Assembly (NCBI GenBank): GCA_028564925.1
Contig: CM053029.1
Location: 582,245,239-582,309,238 of the forward strand
Origin: Lithobates sylvaticus
Lineage: Eukaryota; Chordata; Amphibia; Anura; Ranidae
Reading direction: 5' to 3'
DNA: 64,000 bases
In this document: piece after piece, positions 21,498-33,571 of the stretch
Position numbering within the stretch: the first letter of the stretch is position 1
How the letters are laid out: each line of letters begins with the position of its first letter
Notes under the pieces: model-generated
What the model was told of the DNA's origin: nothing
Seen by the model: only the letters and a program-made list of their open reading frames with translations
The model's database searches: none
Made by a program: the position numbers and the translations under genes

Positions 21498-21866
21498 TTA
21501 AAGAGGTTGTATACCAGCACATGGAAAAAAAAAAAAGCAAAAAAAAAAAAAAACCCTGTAAGGCAAAGGCATAATGAGCTAGTATGCACCGCATACTAGC
21601 TCATTATGAAATACTCGCCTTAGAACGAGGTCCCCCTATTGCATCCCACTCCACGCCAAGGGAGCTGACATTTTGCCCTCTGCGTTTCTTCTGGGCTTCG
21701 CGGCTCCGGCACTGTGAGTGGCCGGAGCCACGATGACGTCAGCGGCTGCATGCAAAGTGAATGTCTCCTAAACCTTACAGGTTTAGGAGATATTTATTTT
21801 ACCTACAGATAAGCCTTATTATACCTGTAGGTAAAAATAAAGAAAAAGGGTATACAACCGCTTTAA
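21498..21866. mobile_element. TTAA-target MITE (piggyBac-like)
   Basis: It is bounded by TTAA at 21498-21501 and 21863-21866, with inverted ends AAGAGGTTGTATACC and GGTATACAACCGCTT. The LINE copy at 17008-17020 reads gccgccttaacctcc, so the empty site has a single TTAA. Internal inverted phrases aggtttaggagatat and aatgtctcctaaacct are present. There is no coding capacity. Confidence 0.75.
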
Positions 21867-21900
21867 CCCTGTAACATTTCCAGAATTCACCAGTCTTTTT

Positions 21901-22404
21901 TTTTTTTCCTTAATCCTTTTCATTCATTTTAAATAATTTATAAATGGGTACAGCACAATAAAAAGACAAAACAACATTTGTGAAGGAAAGAGCATTTACA
22001 ACTTATACACGACACAACAGAAAAACAAACCTATAACAAACCTATAAAAAAAAAAGGTGTATAACCTAGGACCCTGTTCAGATATCATGGCGACCATAAT
22101 TATTCCCCAAAAGGAGGAAAGAGACAACAGGAGAGGTGGAGGCACCCCACATCTGAATGTAAATAATCTGACTGATCTTCACCAAAATAGGTCTAGTGAC
22201 TGTACATAACTGTTGTGAACAAGGCCATTATGTCTGAAACGCATTACCTTCTGCTGTACATATTTATCTTTTATAGAGTTACAATACATTTGGACTTATT
22301 GAAGAGCATGCATGGAGTTGCGGATTGTCTTCTATCCATTTACTTTGTTAGCAGCTGAGTGACTGCACATCTTGCACCCGACAGCTCAGGAGGATCGTTA
22401 AATA
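21901..22404. other. Non-coding stretch with a weak hammerhead-like segment
   Basis: Sequence at 22205-22250 reads ttgtgaacaaggc, then gtctgaaacgcatta. A 4-bp stem AGGC/GTCT precedes GAAACGCATTA. It may be a decayed hammerhead but the upstream core is poor. Confidence 0.35.
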
Positions 22405-22580
22405 ATCGTGATTGGCCGCGCAGTCATCTGGGACCTCTCACGTGTCCCAGATGACTGACAGGAGGGAGGGGGCAGAGCTGAGCCCTTCCTGCGCAGAGGG
22501 GAAGTGATGTCACCAGCCCAGGCACTGAAGGAGGCAGACTACGAGGGACCCCTTAGCAACAGGCATTTAGAGGTGAGTTA

Positions 22581-23307
22581 CCGTATATACTCGAGAATAA
22601 GCCGAGATTTTGAGCCCTTTTTTTTGGACTGAAAGTACCCCCCTCAGCTTATACTCGAGTCCCCGCCATCTGCCTACCTGATCAGTGTGTCATGCAGATA
22701 GACGGCGGCCATTGCAGTGTTCAAAAGCCGCGCCTCCTTGTCTGTGATAGGCAGAAAACTCTATTTCCCAGGAGTCAGTGTTCCGCCTATTATGGACATC
22801 CTCTCATCCTCGTCCGTGGTATGAGGATGAGCGGATGTCCGTGATAGGCGGAACACTGACTGCTGGGAAATTGAGTGTTCCGCCTATCACAGACAAGGAG
22901 GAGGCACGGCTTTTGAATACTAGAATGGCCGCCGTATCTTTTTACACGCTGATCGGTGCAAATGCGAGCGGCATTGAGGCTGCAGAGGGACACCGAGGCT
23001 GCAGAGGGACACAGGCGCTGCAGAACGGCACACGGGGGCATGCACAGGACACAGGTAGGCTGCAATGGACACAGGGAGGTACACAGGACACAGGGAGGTA
23101 GGCAGATCTGCACAGGTAGGCATACACAGGACACAGGGAGGTATGCAGCTGCAGATGGGCATTGTTGACCCTCTTTTCCACTTACAGTAGCTACTGCATT
23201 TCTCACCCTTGGCTTATACTCAGATCAATAAGTTTTCCCAGTTTTTTTTGTGGTAAATTGGGGGCCTCGGCTTTTATTTGGGTCGACCTATACTCGAGTA
23301 TATACGG
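22581..23307. mobile_element. TACTCGAG-ended MITE, copy 2
   Basis: The ends are CCGTATATACTCGAG and CTCGAGTATATACGG, flanked by TA at 22579-22580 and 23308-23309. The right 150 bp (gttgaccctcttttccactt, ttacagtagct, tctcaccctt) match copies at 15205-15346 and, inverted, 48690-48815. This copy has a distinct interior: a long hairpin at about 22725-22935 and short tandem ctgcagagggacac units at about 22975-23100. Confidence 0.75.
22725..22935. repeat. Long imperfect hairpin inside the MITE
   Basis: The phrases aaaagccgcgcctccttgtc, tgtgataggcgg-like, gtgttccgcctat and gacatcctctcatcctc each have a reverse-complement partner on the other side of a centre near 22820. The palindrome is about 210 bp overall. 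Confidence 0.7.
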
Positions 23308-23391
23308 TAAATTTTTTTCAAAATGTTTTTTTTTTTTTTTTTAAGAATTTTAATCATCTTTTTTTTGGGGGGGGGGGAAACACCACTTTAA

Positions 23392-24388
23392 ATTGGTTAA
23401 CATAATGAAATGAATATAATTTCTCGATTAACAGCCCGCATGATATTGGCAAAATTTGGCATGAACCCTTTTATTCTCAAGAATAAATCCACACTTAAGA
23501 AAACAAAAAGAGAAAGATGTTGAAAGAGAAATGCCTTGATCTGTTATGAAACAAGCATAGGAAAACTATTTGGAGTGAGACATATTAAGTGCTTCTTAGA
23601 ACTTATTTCCCAAGGAAAGCACTGTGCTGTTCAATGGTGGTGAATAAGTGCTGCATTAACTCCTATAGATGTGATTATTATTGATAATGCAAGTTGGTGA
23701 TGGGAATAAAAAGGTGGGAAAAAAGTAAGAAAAGAAACAGTCATGTTGGCTATTTACTGAACCATATTAGTCAAAGTATTGCATTTTAAAACCCCTTAAG
23801 TTGCTATGCATCATCATATAAGTCATCTCGGAATAGAAAGCAGAAATTCATAAGAATTATGTTGACGTGTAAATTGTCAGCAGAACTGGTTGGAAAATTT
23901 ACATGTTGCCATAGATCTGCCGTCACGTCCTCGGCAGAAAATTAGCATATTATAACTCTAATATTTTAACGTAATGCCTTCCTCATGAGAATGCCATATT
24001 TATCTGATTAATATCATCCGTGTAAAAACTGTTCAATTACAGTATCAGTCGGTGTGTGATTAATATGACTGCTTAGAGTACAAATCTGCTATAAAGGCAA
24101 CTTTAGGAATAATGTTTAAATTAGAAACATACCCATGAGTGTCAGAACGCCGGCGAGAGACAGTAAATAAATGTATGTTGTAAATATTCAGCCCTTTGTG
24201 TGGGAACGCGGTGAGGAATTTCATTGTCATATTCTGGAGCTTGGTGGGAAAGTAGATCAAAATATTTTTATATTTACATCTGATCATTTCTGTTAGTAGT
24301 TAATATTGTATAAGTCATGCGAATTTTTTTTTTCTTCTTCCTTTGGTTCTTTAGACTTTCGGGATCAGACTTAGATTATTTCAGTATA
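23392..24388. other. Apparently unique non-coding sequence
   Basis: There is no repeat shared with the rest of the window and no coding motif. It is one of the few stretches of about 1 kb that may be old single-copy DNA. Confidence 0.5.
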
Positions 24389-24390
24389 TA

Positions 24391-25985
24391 CAGTGCATCC
24401 GGAAAGTATTCACAGAGCTTCACTTTTTCCACATTTTGTTATGTTACATCTTTATTTCAAAATGGAATAAATTCATTATTTTCCTCAAAATTCTACAAAC
24501 AATACCCCATAATGACAACGCAAATAAAGTTTGTTTGAAATCTTTGCAAATTTATAAAAAATTTAAAAAATCCCATGTACGTAAGTATTCACAGCCTTTG
24601 CTCAATACTTTGTTGAAGCACCTTTGGCACCTATTACAGCCTCAAGTCTTTCTGAGTATGATGTTACAAGCTTGGCACACCTATTTTTGGGCAGTTTCTC
24701 CCATTCTTCTTTGTAGGACCTCTCAAGCTCCATCAGGTTGGACGGGGAGCGTCGGTGCAAGGCCATTTTCCGATCTCTCCACAGATGTTCAATCGGGTTC
24801 AAGTCTGGGCTCTGGCTGGGCCACTCAAGGACATTCACAGAGTTGTCCCATATCCACTCCTTTATTATCTTGGCTGTGTGCTTAAGGTCGTTGTCCTGTT
24901 TGAAGATAAATCTTCACCCAAGTTTGAGGTCCAGAGTGCTCTGGAGCAGGTTTTCATCAACAATGTCTCTGTACATTGCTGCATTCATCTTTTCCTTGAT
25001 CCTGACAGCCTTCCAGTTGCTGCCACTGAAAAACAACCCCACAGCATGATGCTGCCACCACCATGCTTCACTGTAGGAATGATGAGCGGTGCCTGGTTTC
25101 CTCCAGACACAATGTTTGCCATTCAGGCCAAAGAGTTCAATCTTTGTTTCATCAGACCAAATTATTTTGATTCTCATGGTCTGAGAGTCCTTCAGGTGCC
25201 TTTTGGCAAACTCTAGTCAGGCTGTTATGTGCCTTTTACTGAGGAGTGGCTTCCGTCTGGCCACTCTACCATACAGGCCTGATTGGTGGAGTGCTGCAGA
25301 GATGTTTGTTCTTCTGGCAGGTTCTTCTCTCTCCACAGAGAAACGTTGGAGTTCTGTCAGAGTGACCTTCGGAATTTTGGTCACCTCCCTGACTAAGGCT
25401 CTTCTTCCCCGATCGCTCAGTTTGGCTGGGTGGGCGGCTCTAGGAAGAGTCTTGGTGGTTCCAAACTTCTTCCATTTACAGATGATGGAGACCACTGTGC
25501 TCATTGGGACCTTCAATGCTGCAGACATTTTTCTGTACCCTTCCCCAGATCCGTGCCTCCATACAATCCTGTCTCAGAGGTCTACAGGCAATTTGTTCTC
25601 TGACATGCACTGTTAACTGTAGGACCTTATATAGACAGGTGTGTGCCTTTCCAAATCATGTCCAATCAACTGAATTTACCACAGGTGGACTCCAATCAAT
25701 TTTTAGAAACATCTCAAGGATGATCAGTGGAAACAGGAGGCAGCTGAGCTTAATTTTGTGTGTCATGGCAAAGGCTGTGAATACTTATGTATATGTGATT
25801 TTTTCGTTTTTTATTTTTAATAAATTTGCAAAGATTTCAAACAAACTTCTTTCACGTTGTCATTATGGGGTATTGTTTGTAGAATTTTGTAGAAAAATAA
25901 TGAATTTAATCCATTTTGCAATAATGCTGTAACATAACAAAATGTGGAAAAAGTGAAGCGCTGTGAATTCTTTCGGGATGCACTG
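24391..25985 (-). mobile_element. Complete but decayed Tc1-like transposon, 1595 bp
   Basis: The ends CAGTGCATCCGGAAAG and CTTTCGGGATGCACTG (one base different) are flanked by TA at 24389-24390 and 25986-25987. Similarity between the ends extends about 150-200 bp inward (ccacattttgttatgtta, then ttctacaaacaatacccca), so the terminal repeats are of the long type. It encloses one transposase gene on the minus strand. A second, broken member of this family is found at 30897-31475 and 31776-33945. Confidence 0.9.
24602..25607 (-). pseudogene. Tc1-like transposase, decayed by in-frame stops
   Basis: The coding region stays in one minus-strand frame from about 25607 to the stop at 24602. Visible parts are the helix-turn-helix region (MSAALKVPMSTVVSIICKWKK, 25466-25528), the first catalytic D in IIWSDETKIELFG (near 25160), GGG-like and WGCFS-equivalent text, the second D in KQDND, and the catalytic E in [11 protein letters not shown] near 24800. 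In-frame stops lie at about 25574-25576, 25217-25219 and 24914-24916, each at a position where relatives have arginine. The stops at 25217 and 24914 fit CGA to TGA change, the expected decay of methylated CpG. The product would have been a cut-and-paste DDE transposase acting on TA sites. There is no evidence of activity. Confidence 0.85.
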
Positions 25986-26417
25986 TAATAAAGAGAATCC
26001 CAAGGGAAGGCTCCCTTCCTCCAGGTCACTACTTATGCTATCATTTTATTTTCAACATTTTTATTTATTATTTTTTTTTTTTTATTTATTCTTATTTTAT
26101 TATATATATAAAATAAAAGAAGATCAAAAAAAAATTCAAACAAATACAAAGAGGGAAATTGCATAATTACATTTAATAATTTAGAGATATTCCCATTACC
26201 AAACATACACAAGACAACCACTTAATCTATAAATGTATACTTATAAATAAAAGGGTACCTAAGCACCCCATGATAGCCACGCAGATCCCACAATCTCATA
26301 AATGATAAGATAAACAACTAACAAACTAGGCTCCGTGTCAAAAACGAACCAAGCAAATACCAAAAAAAAAAAAAAAAAAGCCCTGGGGCGGGGCAGAAAG
26401 TACTTTTTTTTGTTTAG
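25986..26417. other. AT-rich non-coding stretch
   Basis: It contains long T-rich and A-rich tracts (26060-26160) and poly-A at 26362-26379. The tttattt-rich text resembles the A/T tails of retroelements, but no element could be delimited. Confidence 0.4.
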
Positions 26418-26640
26418 TTTATTTAATGATACAAAAATAGGATTTAAAGCCTAAATTTCATCAAAATTAAAGAAAAAAAATCAGCACAAGGAACGGTACA
26501 CATATTCAGTCAGAAGTGTCCCTTGTGCTGATTTGTTTTCTTAAATCTTTACCAAATGTAGGCTTTAAATCCTATTGTACATATCATTTAAATAAATAAA
26601 TAAAAAATTTGAAAATAAAATTATAGCCTAAGTAGTGACA

Positions 26641-26675
26641 TGGAAGAAGTGCTAGCTTGAGCACGAAAAGCGGTA
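26641..26675 (+). ncRNA. Hammerhead-like motif, monomer 1
   Basis: TGGAAGA replaces CTGAAGA, followed by a perfect 5-bp stem GTGCT/AGCAC and GAAAAGCGGTA. The GAAA and the stem II are preserved; stem III is altered. Confidence 0.5.
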
Positions 26676-26680
26676 TCTCT

Positions 26681-26682
<2 letters not shown>

Positions 26683-26711
<29 letters not shown>
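26683..26711. repeat. Poly-C tract of about 29
   Basis: An uninterrupted C run sits directly after the hammerhead-like motif of monomer 1. It is absent from monomers 2 and 3, which explains most of the period difference. Confidence 0.9.
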
Positions 26712-26713
<2 letters not shown>

Positions 26714-26910
26714 TGTTATGTACAGTGAATTTTCTTCAATAAAAGCATATGAGTGCGCTTGCCCCCCAGACGTTTCTTTTTGGATGTCCCTTGTGCTGAT
26801 TTTTTTTCTTTAATTCTCACAAAATTTAGGCTTTAAATCCTATTGTATGTATCATTTTAAGAGATAAATAAATACAAATGTTGAAAAACAATTATAGCAT
26901 AAGTAGTGAC

Positions 26911-26947
26911 ATGGAGGAAGCTCTAGCTTGAGCATGAATTGTCTTAT
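26911..26947 (+). ncRNA. Hammerhead-like motif, monomer 2, decayed
   Basis: ATGGAGGA precedes agctct, agcttg and agcat, then GAATTGTCTTA. The stem is present but GAAA is lost. Confidence 0.35.
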
Positions 26948-27150
26948 CTCTTGTTTTTCCCTCCATAATGTGATGTTTTTCTTCAATAAAAGCATATGAG
27001 GTTGCCCTAAACCTTTCTTTTTCAATGTCTCTTGTGCTGATTTTTTTAATTTTTTTACTAAGTTTAGGCTTTAAATCCTATTGCATGTATCATTTGAGGG
27101 AAATAAATGATTACAAAAGTTGGAAATAAAGTTATAGCGTAAGTAGTGAC

Positions 27151-27186
27151 ATGGAGGAAGTTCTATCTTGAGCACGAAACATGTTA
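27151..27186 (+). ncRNA. Hammerhead-like motif, monomer 3
   Basis: ATGGAGGA, stem GTTCT/AGCAC with mismatch, then GAAACATGTTA. The GAAA and palindromic ACATGT are intact; the 5' core CTGA is altered to ATGG. Confidence 0.4.
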
Positions 27187-27433
27187 TCTCTTGCTTTCCG
27201 TCCCTGCGATGTGTACAATACATTAAAAAAAAAATAATGTTTTGCATAGGTACTTGTCCATCATGACAGTGCCCAACTTTCTATGCTTTTTGACAGTAGT
27301 ATGCCTATTACCTTTAAAAATATCCAGAACATAACCAGATTTGCAAAGAAAGAATACACTTTGGACATGGGCATTTGGACATTGGACATGGGAATATAAC
27401 GAGATTTGAACCATACAGACTTCAACTGTAGCA

Positions 27434-29013
27434 CCCCTGGTACCCAACCTGAGGCCCGGAGGCTGAATGCAAGTCTTTGGCACTTTCTGTGTGGCCCTCA
27501 GTGCCCTTGCAGACACAAATCAGTTTTTCCTTAATGGCCTGTTATAGTAATGATTCTAGCCATCTCATATGTCTCATGAAGCATGTCCCCAAACTCCAAT
27601 AAATGCTATAGTATGTTCACAGTCTTTGGCAGGCTCCTACAGCATGTCTGCAGTCTCTGACTATCTCTTGTATTATGTTTGCAGTCTATGATCATCTCTT
27701 GTATCATGTCCACAGTCTCTGACCATCTCTTGTATCATATCCACAGTCTCTGACCATCTTTTGTATCTTTGCAGTCTCTGACCAAGTCTTTTATCATGTC
27801 TGCCGTCTCTGACCATCTCTTGTATCATGTCCGCAGTCTCTGACCATCTCTTATATCATGTCCTCAGTCTCTGACCATCTCTTATATCATGTCTGCAGTC
27901 TCTGACCATCTCTTATATCATGTCCGCAGTCTCTGACCAACTCTTGTATCATGTCCGCAGTCTCTGACCATCTTTTATATCATGTCTGCAGTCTCTGACC
28001 ATCTCTAGCATCATGTCCACAGTCTCTGACTATTTCTTGTATCATGTCCGCAGTCTCTCACAATCTCTTGTATCATGTCTGCAGTCTCTGACCATCTCTT
28101 GTATCATGTCCGCAGTATCTCACTATTTATTCTATGATGTCCGCAGACTCTGACCATTTCTTGTATCCCATCCACAGTCTCTGACCACCTCTAGTATCAT
28201 ATCTGCCATCTCTGAGCATCTCTAGTATCATGTCCGCAGTCTCTGACCATCTCTTATATCATGTCCGCAGTCTCTGACCATCTCTTGTATCATGTCCGCA
28301 GTCTCTGACCATCTTTTATATCATGTCTGCAGTCTCTGACCATCTCTAGCATCATGTCCACAGTCTATGACCATTTCTTGTATCATGTCCGCAGTCTCTC
28401 ACAATCTCTTGTATCATGTCCGCAGTCTCTGACCATCTCTTATATCATGTCCTCAGTCTCTGACCATCTCTTATATCATGTCTGCAGTCTCTGACCATCT
28501 CTTATATCATGTCCGCAGTCTCTGACCAACTCTTGTATCATGTCCGCAGTCTCTGACCATCTTTTATATCATGTCTGCAGTCTCTGACCATCTCTAGCAT
28601 CATGTCCACAGTCTCTGACTATTTCTTGTATCATGTCCGCAGTCTCTCACAATCTCTTGTATCATGTCTGCAGTCTCTGACCATCTCTTGTATCATGTCC
28701 GCAGTATCTGACCATTTCTTCTATAATGTCCGCAGACTCTGACCATTTCTTGTATCCCATCCACAGTCTCTGACCATCTCTAGTATCATGTCTGCCGTCT
28801 CTGACCATCTCTAGTATCATGTCCGCAGTCTCTGACCATCTCTAGTATCATGTCCGCAGTCTCTTACTAGCTCTTGGATCATGTGCTTGACCATATCATG
28901 TGATGTGTTTGCTGTCTCTGACATGGAATATTCACAGAATTTTATGTATGGCCTTTGGTGATGTCAAGGGCCACACTTGAGGCCTGCCATATCGAGAAAG
29001 TTGACCACCACTG
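27434..29013. mobile_element. hAT-like element filled with a minisatellite
   Basis: The left end cccctggtacccaacctgag and the right end gttgaccaccactg are weakly inverted. The flanking octamers CTGTAGCA (27426-27433) and CTGTGATA (29014-29021) share six of eight bases. Near both ends the text gaggcccgg and gggccac...gaggcc is mirrored. The body is mostly the 31-bp array at about 27600-28915. Confidence 0.5.
27600..28915. repeat. 31-bp minisatellite with higher-order repeat
   Basis: About 42 units of the type ctgaccatctcttgtatcat plus gtccgcagtct are present. Unit variants occur in the same order in two blocks of roughly 340 bp, beginning near 27852 and 28441, an offset of 589 bp or 19 units. 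This shows a block duplication within the array. Confidence 0.9.
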
Positions 29014-29021
29014 CTGTGATA

Positions 29022-30076
29022 CCCTGTCCTCTGGACATTAAGTAAGAACAATTCGCCCTAACATGAACACAAAGAACAATACATTTTTTTTTTTTAAATG
29101 GTTGATATTGAGGTTTTAAAAAACCATGACATCATCAATACATTTAAGAAGCCCTGCTTATATTCTCAACAGCACCATACTTATAAGTAGGCAAGTGTGT
29201 GACAACCCTGAAAATGAAGTCCTAGGTCTTTGTGGGTTGCCCACGAGCCTGGTCCGAAGTGGAAGTGATAACACAATGAAATAATAACACCAAAAGGTAG
29301 GGCAATAGCAATATAACATACTAGCTAATGCACTGTTCTGAAATATGTTAAAAGAGTGTAATTAAATAGACAAAAACATTAACTTATTCCATTGGAAGGA
29401 TATGTACAGAAGTGGAGTTAGTGAGTAAAAAAATCTTGATGGAGGTTTTGGTGGAAACTTACTCTCACTAGAATGGGTTCAGCAGACAGACGGAGGTCAT
29501 AAATACAATCTGGATAAGACGGAAAATCTGGTAAGAAAGCAATTGCTTAAAGCTGGTGAAAAACTCAGGCTTCTAAATAGCAAAGAGGAAATGAGAGAAG
29601 CTGTCACTAAGTATAGAGGGATAACTTGCATGTGGATACAATATAAGCGGGTCTAGGTATTGCAAACAAAGTCTCCGTCTAGCTCAACCAAATGTACAGA
29701 TTTGACTATTTGGTGATTCTGCTACTGCAAGACTAATAATCACTCATGAGATCTATTACACCCCACAAAGTCTAAATAAAATCTATTCTAACCTTCCCTC
29801 CACATGCCATAAAATGCAGTATCAATACTGGTGTATTTTTACATATATTTTTGTCTTGCCCATCGAACCAGAGCTACTGGTCACACATCATAACTACTGT
29901 TAATTCTACATTTTATACTACCTTTCCACTTTGACCAAGCTATGATTATTTCACTTTTAATATATTCATAGTGAACAGTAATTATAAATATGCTTTAAGG
30001 CAAGCCATCACTGACCTCTGTAGATGCAGGCACTATGGAGTAATTAATCCTCAAACACCTCTCCTCTCCTCCTTTC
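29022..30076. other. Apparently unique non-coding sequence
   Basis: No repeat family or coding motif was recognised. A T-run occurs at about 29084-29094. Confidence 0.5.
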
Positions 30077-30480
30077 TAGACATGTGCACAACAGAAATAT
30101 TTGTTTAGTTTAGTTTTGTTTCTGTTCGTTTCCGTTGATTCGTAACGATTCGTAATTTCGTAAGTCGTCGGTGTTCGTATTTGGACTCGTTCGTATTTTC
30201 GTAAGAGTTATTTTTTTGTTGATTCGTTTTTCCGTTAGTCTAATTTCCGTTTATTCAAAATCCGTATTTTCGTTATATTTCGTATTCGGACGCATTCGTA
30301 TTTTCGGAAGAGCTATATTTTCGTTGATTTACAAAGATTCGTATTTCCGTTAATCTAATTTTCGTTGATTCGAAATTCGTATTTTCGTAAATTTAGTTAC
30401 ATTTGTACTTTCGTAAGATTGATTTATTCGTACTTTCGTAACATTGTTTTCGTAGATTCGTAATCGGAGCATAATTCATA
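30077..30480. repeat. TTCGTA-rich degenerate repeat
   Basis: The motif ttcgta or ttcgtt recurs at irregular intervals of 10-25 bp (for example gttcgtattttcgtaaga and cgcattcgtattttcgg). The left edge starts with tagacatgtgcaca, which resembles a DNA-transposon end, but no right partner was found. Confidence 0.5.
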
Positions 30481-30896
30481 ATTTTATGTAATGTGTATGC
30501 TATTTACATGTTTAAGAAACAAAGAATTTCTCTCTCACAAGTCAGAACTTAACTCAAAAATCCAAAGAGAAAGTGTTTGGGAAGAGAGCTGAGAAAAATG
30601 TGCTGAGACTGAATTGAATGACTTAAAGCTCAGTTAATGCTTACTAAGAATATGCTTTTTTTGTGTTAGTACTAAAAAAATAAGTAAACACTGCTATTGC
30701 TTTTGCCTTGACATTGAAGATGGTGGTGAAGCTCTGGTTCCAGTTTCTCAATTAGAAATAGTTATGGTATGATATTAAAAGCTGGTACAAAGTGAAGGTA
30801 CAAATGGCACATCATGTTGATTAAGCTCCACCTCAATGGATGAAAGATGATTTGAGTATGGGACATGCAAAAGTGCTCTAATGTCACATTTATATA

Positions 30897-31475
30897 CGAT
30901 GCATCCAGGAAGTATTCACAGCGCTTAACTTTTTCCACATTTTGTTATGTTACAGCCTTATTCCAAAATGGATTAAAATAATAATTTTCCTCAAAATTCT
31001 ACAAACAATACCCCATAATGACAACATGAAAGAAGTTTGTTTGAAATCATTTCAAATTTATTAGAAATAAAAAACAAAAGTATTCATAGCCTTTGCTCAA
31101 TACTTTGTTGAAGCACCTTTGGCACCAATTACAGCCTCAAGTCTTTGTGAGTATTATGCTACAAGTTTGGCACACCTATTTTTGGACAGTTTTTCCCATT
31201 GTTCTTTCCAGGACTTCTCAAGCTCCATCGGGTTGGATGGGGAGCATTGGTGCAAAGCTATTTTCAGATCTCTTCAGAGATGTTCAATCAGGTTCAAGTC
31301 TGGGCTCTGGCTGGGCCACTCAAGGACATTCACAGAGTTGCCCCGAAGTCACTCCTTTGTTATCTTGGCTGTGTGCTTAGGGTCATTGTCCTGTTGGAAG
31401 ATTAACCTTGGCCCCAGTCTAAGGTCCAGAGCGCTCTGGAGCATGTTTTCATCAAGGATGTCTCTGTACATTGCG
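30897..31475 (-). mobile_element. Tc1-like fragment A (one end and C-terminal part), decayed
   Basis: The terminal repeat follows TA (30895-30896) and matches the element at 24391. The C-terminal third of the transposase is antisense, as in 24602-24900 (complement), including the SPDLNPIE-equivalent region at about 31295-31320. It stops at about 31475, where the dispersed repeat begins. Confidence 0.8.
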
Positions 31476-31745
31476 AAGGCAGAGATCATCTGGGCTGGAC
31501 GGTTTAAGTAGGCAGGACTGACGAGCAGGATATCATCAACAGGTGAGTCACTGTGGAGAGATAGGAGCTGGCAATTAGCCGACAGCTGAGCGGCCAGCTT
31601 AGAGAAGGAAGGGCTGAGCCCAGCCCTGACAGTCAGAAGTTATCAGGCTGATAACAGAAGAACAGAGCAGGAGAAACCCAGGGGACTTTAAAGAGAGATA
31701 AGAAAACACTGCAAATATATGTGCCCAGCTCAAATTTCGAATCGG
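31476..31745. repeat. Dispersed repeat, copy 2, with empty TTAA site
   Basis: It matches 6940-6965 plus 7592-7715 across a single TTAA at 31504-31507. It lies between two pieces of Tc1-like transposon. Confidence 0.6.
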
Positions 31746-31947
31746 GTTTACATCCACTTTAAAGTGTTTCTACAACTTGATTGGACTCCACCTGTGATAA
31801 ATTCAGTTGATTGAACATGATTTGGAAGGCACATACCTGTCTATATAAGGTCCCACAGTTATTAATGCATGTCAGAGCACAAACAAAGCCATGAAGTCCA
31901 AGGAATTGTCTGTAGACCTCAGAGACAGGATTGTATGGAGGCACATA

Positions 31948-32161
31948 CAGTGGTGTGAAAAAGTGTTTGCCCCCTTCCTCATTTCCTGTTCCTTTGCATG
32001 TTTGTCACACTTAAGTGTTTCGGAACATCAAACCAATTTAAACAATAGTCAAGGACAACACAAGTAAACACAAAATGCAATTTGTAAATGAAGGTGTTTA
32101 TTATTAAAGGTGAAAAAAAATCCAAACCATCATGGCCCTGTGTGAAAAAGTGATTGCCCCC
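31948..32161 (+). repeat. Left terminal inverted repeat of the intact Tc1 element
   Basis: It starts CAGTGGTGTGAAAAAGTG and ends gtgattgccccc. Its partner is 33355-33571. The outer and inner segments both contain gtgtgaaaaagtg, which fits the IR/DR arrangement with two transposase sites per end known for this group. Confidence 0.95.
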
Positions 32162-32166
32162 TAAAC

Positions 32167-33201
<1,035 letters not shown>

Positions 33202-33354
33202 TTAAGGATTTTCTGGTGGACCTTACTGTGTCAAGCAGCTCCTATTTAAGTGATGCCTTGATTGTGAACAGGTGTGGCAATAATCAGGCCTGGGTGTGGC
33301 TAGAGAAATTGAACTCAGGTGTGGACAACCACAGTTATAGTATGTTTTAACAAG

Positions 33355-33571
33355 GGGGGCAATCACTTTTTCACACAGGGCCATGATGGTTTGGATTTTT
33401 TTTTTTCACCTTTAATAATATACACCTTCATTTACAAATTGCATTTTGTGTTTACTTGTGTTGTCCTTGACTATTGTTTAAATTGGTTTGATGTTCCGAA
33501 ACACTTAAGTGTGACAAACATGCAAAGGAACAGGAAATGAGGAAGGGGGCAAACACTTTTTCACACCACTG
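33355..33571 (-). repeat. Right terminal inverted repeat of the intact Tc1 element
   Basis: It starts ggggggcaatcac on the plus strand and ends ttcacaccactg. It pairs with 31948-32161. Confidence 0.95.

Larger units (their letters stand above)
21090..21900 (+). repeat. L2/CR1-type LINE ORF2 fragment carrying two insertions
   Basis: The parts 21090-21145, 21438-21497 and 21867-21890 follow the LINE copy at 16915-17042: ccacaactattggtccct, cagggtgctgggtgta, ttcttctggccc, then acatttccagaattcacc. The first gap is a hAT-like element (21146-21429) and the second is a TTAA-target element (21498-21866). The LINE at 17005-17035 shows the uninterrupted order. Confidence 0.7.
22405..23391. mobile_element. 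TTAA-type GC-rich MITE, left-truncated, with nested MITE
   Basis: The right end ggggaaacaccactttaa stops at TTAA 23388-23391. The segment 22410-22570 (cagtcatctgggacctctca, cgtgtcccagatgactgac, cctagcaacaggcattta-like) is the reverse complement of 51335-51450, so both belong to one family in opposite orientation. The left TTAA end was not found. A TACTCGAG-ended MITE at 22581-23307 lies inside it. Confidence 0.55.
26418..27235 (+). mobile_element. Tandem array of hammerhead-bearing monomers with inverted truncated copy
   Basis: Three direct monomers start near 26524, 26792 and 27033 (shared phrase tgtgctgatt, periods 268 and 241 bp). Each runs through ggctttaaatcctatt, taagtagtgacatgga, a hammerhead-like hairpin, tatctcttg and ttcttcaataaaagcatatg. 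A truncated inverted copy (26418-26491, aggatttaaagcctaaa and aaatcagcacaagg) precedes them. Tandem direct copies plus a truncated inverted copy and a hammerhead motif resemble Penelope-like retroelement termini. No reverse transcriptase is present, so this would be a non-autonomous or terminal-repeat-only form. Confidence 0.65.

Noticed and set aside
24436-25932. Plus-strand frames of 103-153 codons
   Set aside because: They are antisense to the Tc1-like transposase on the minus strand.
27600-28915. CRISPR-like array
   Set aside because: The units are contiguous and variable along their whole length, without alternating constant repeats and unique spacers.
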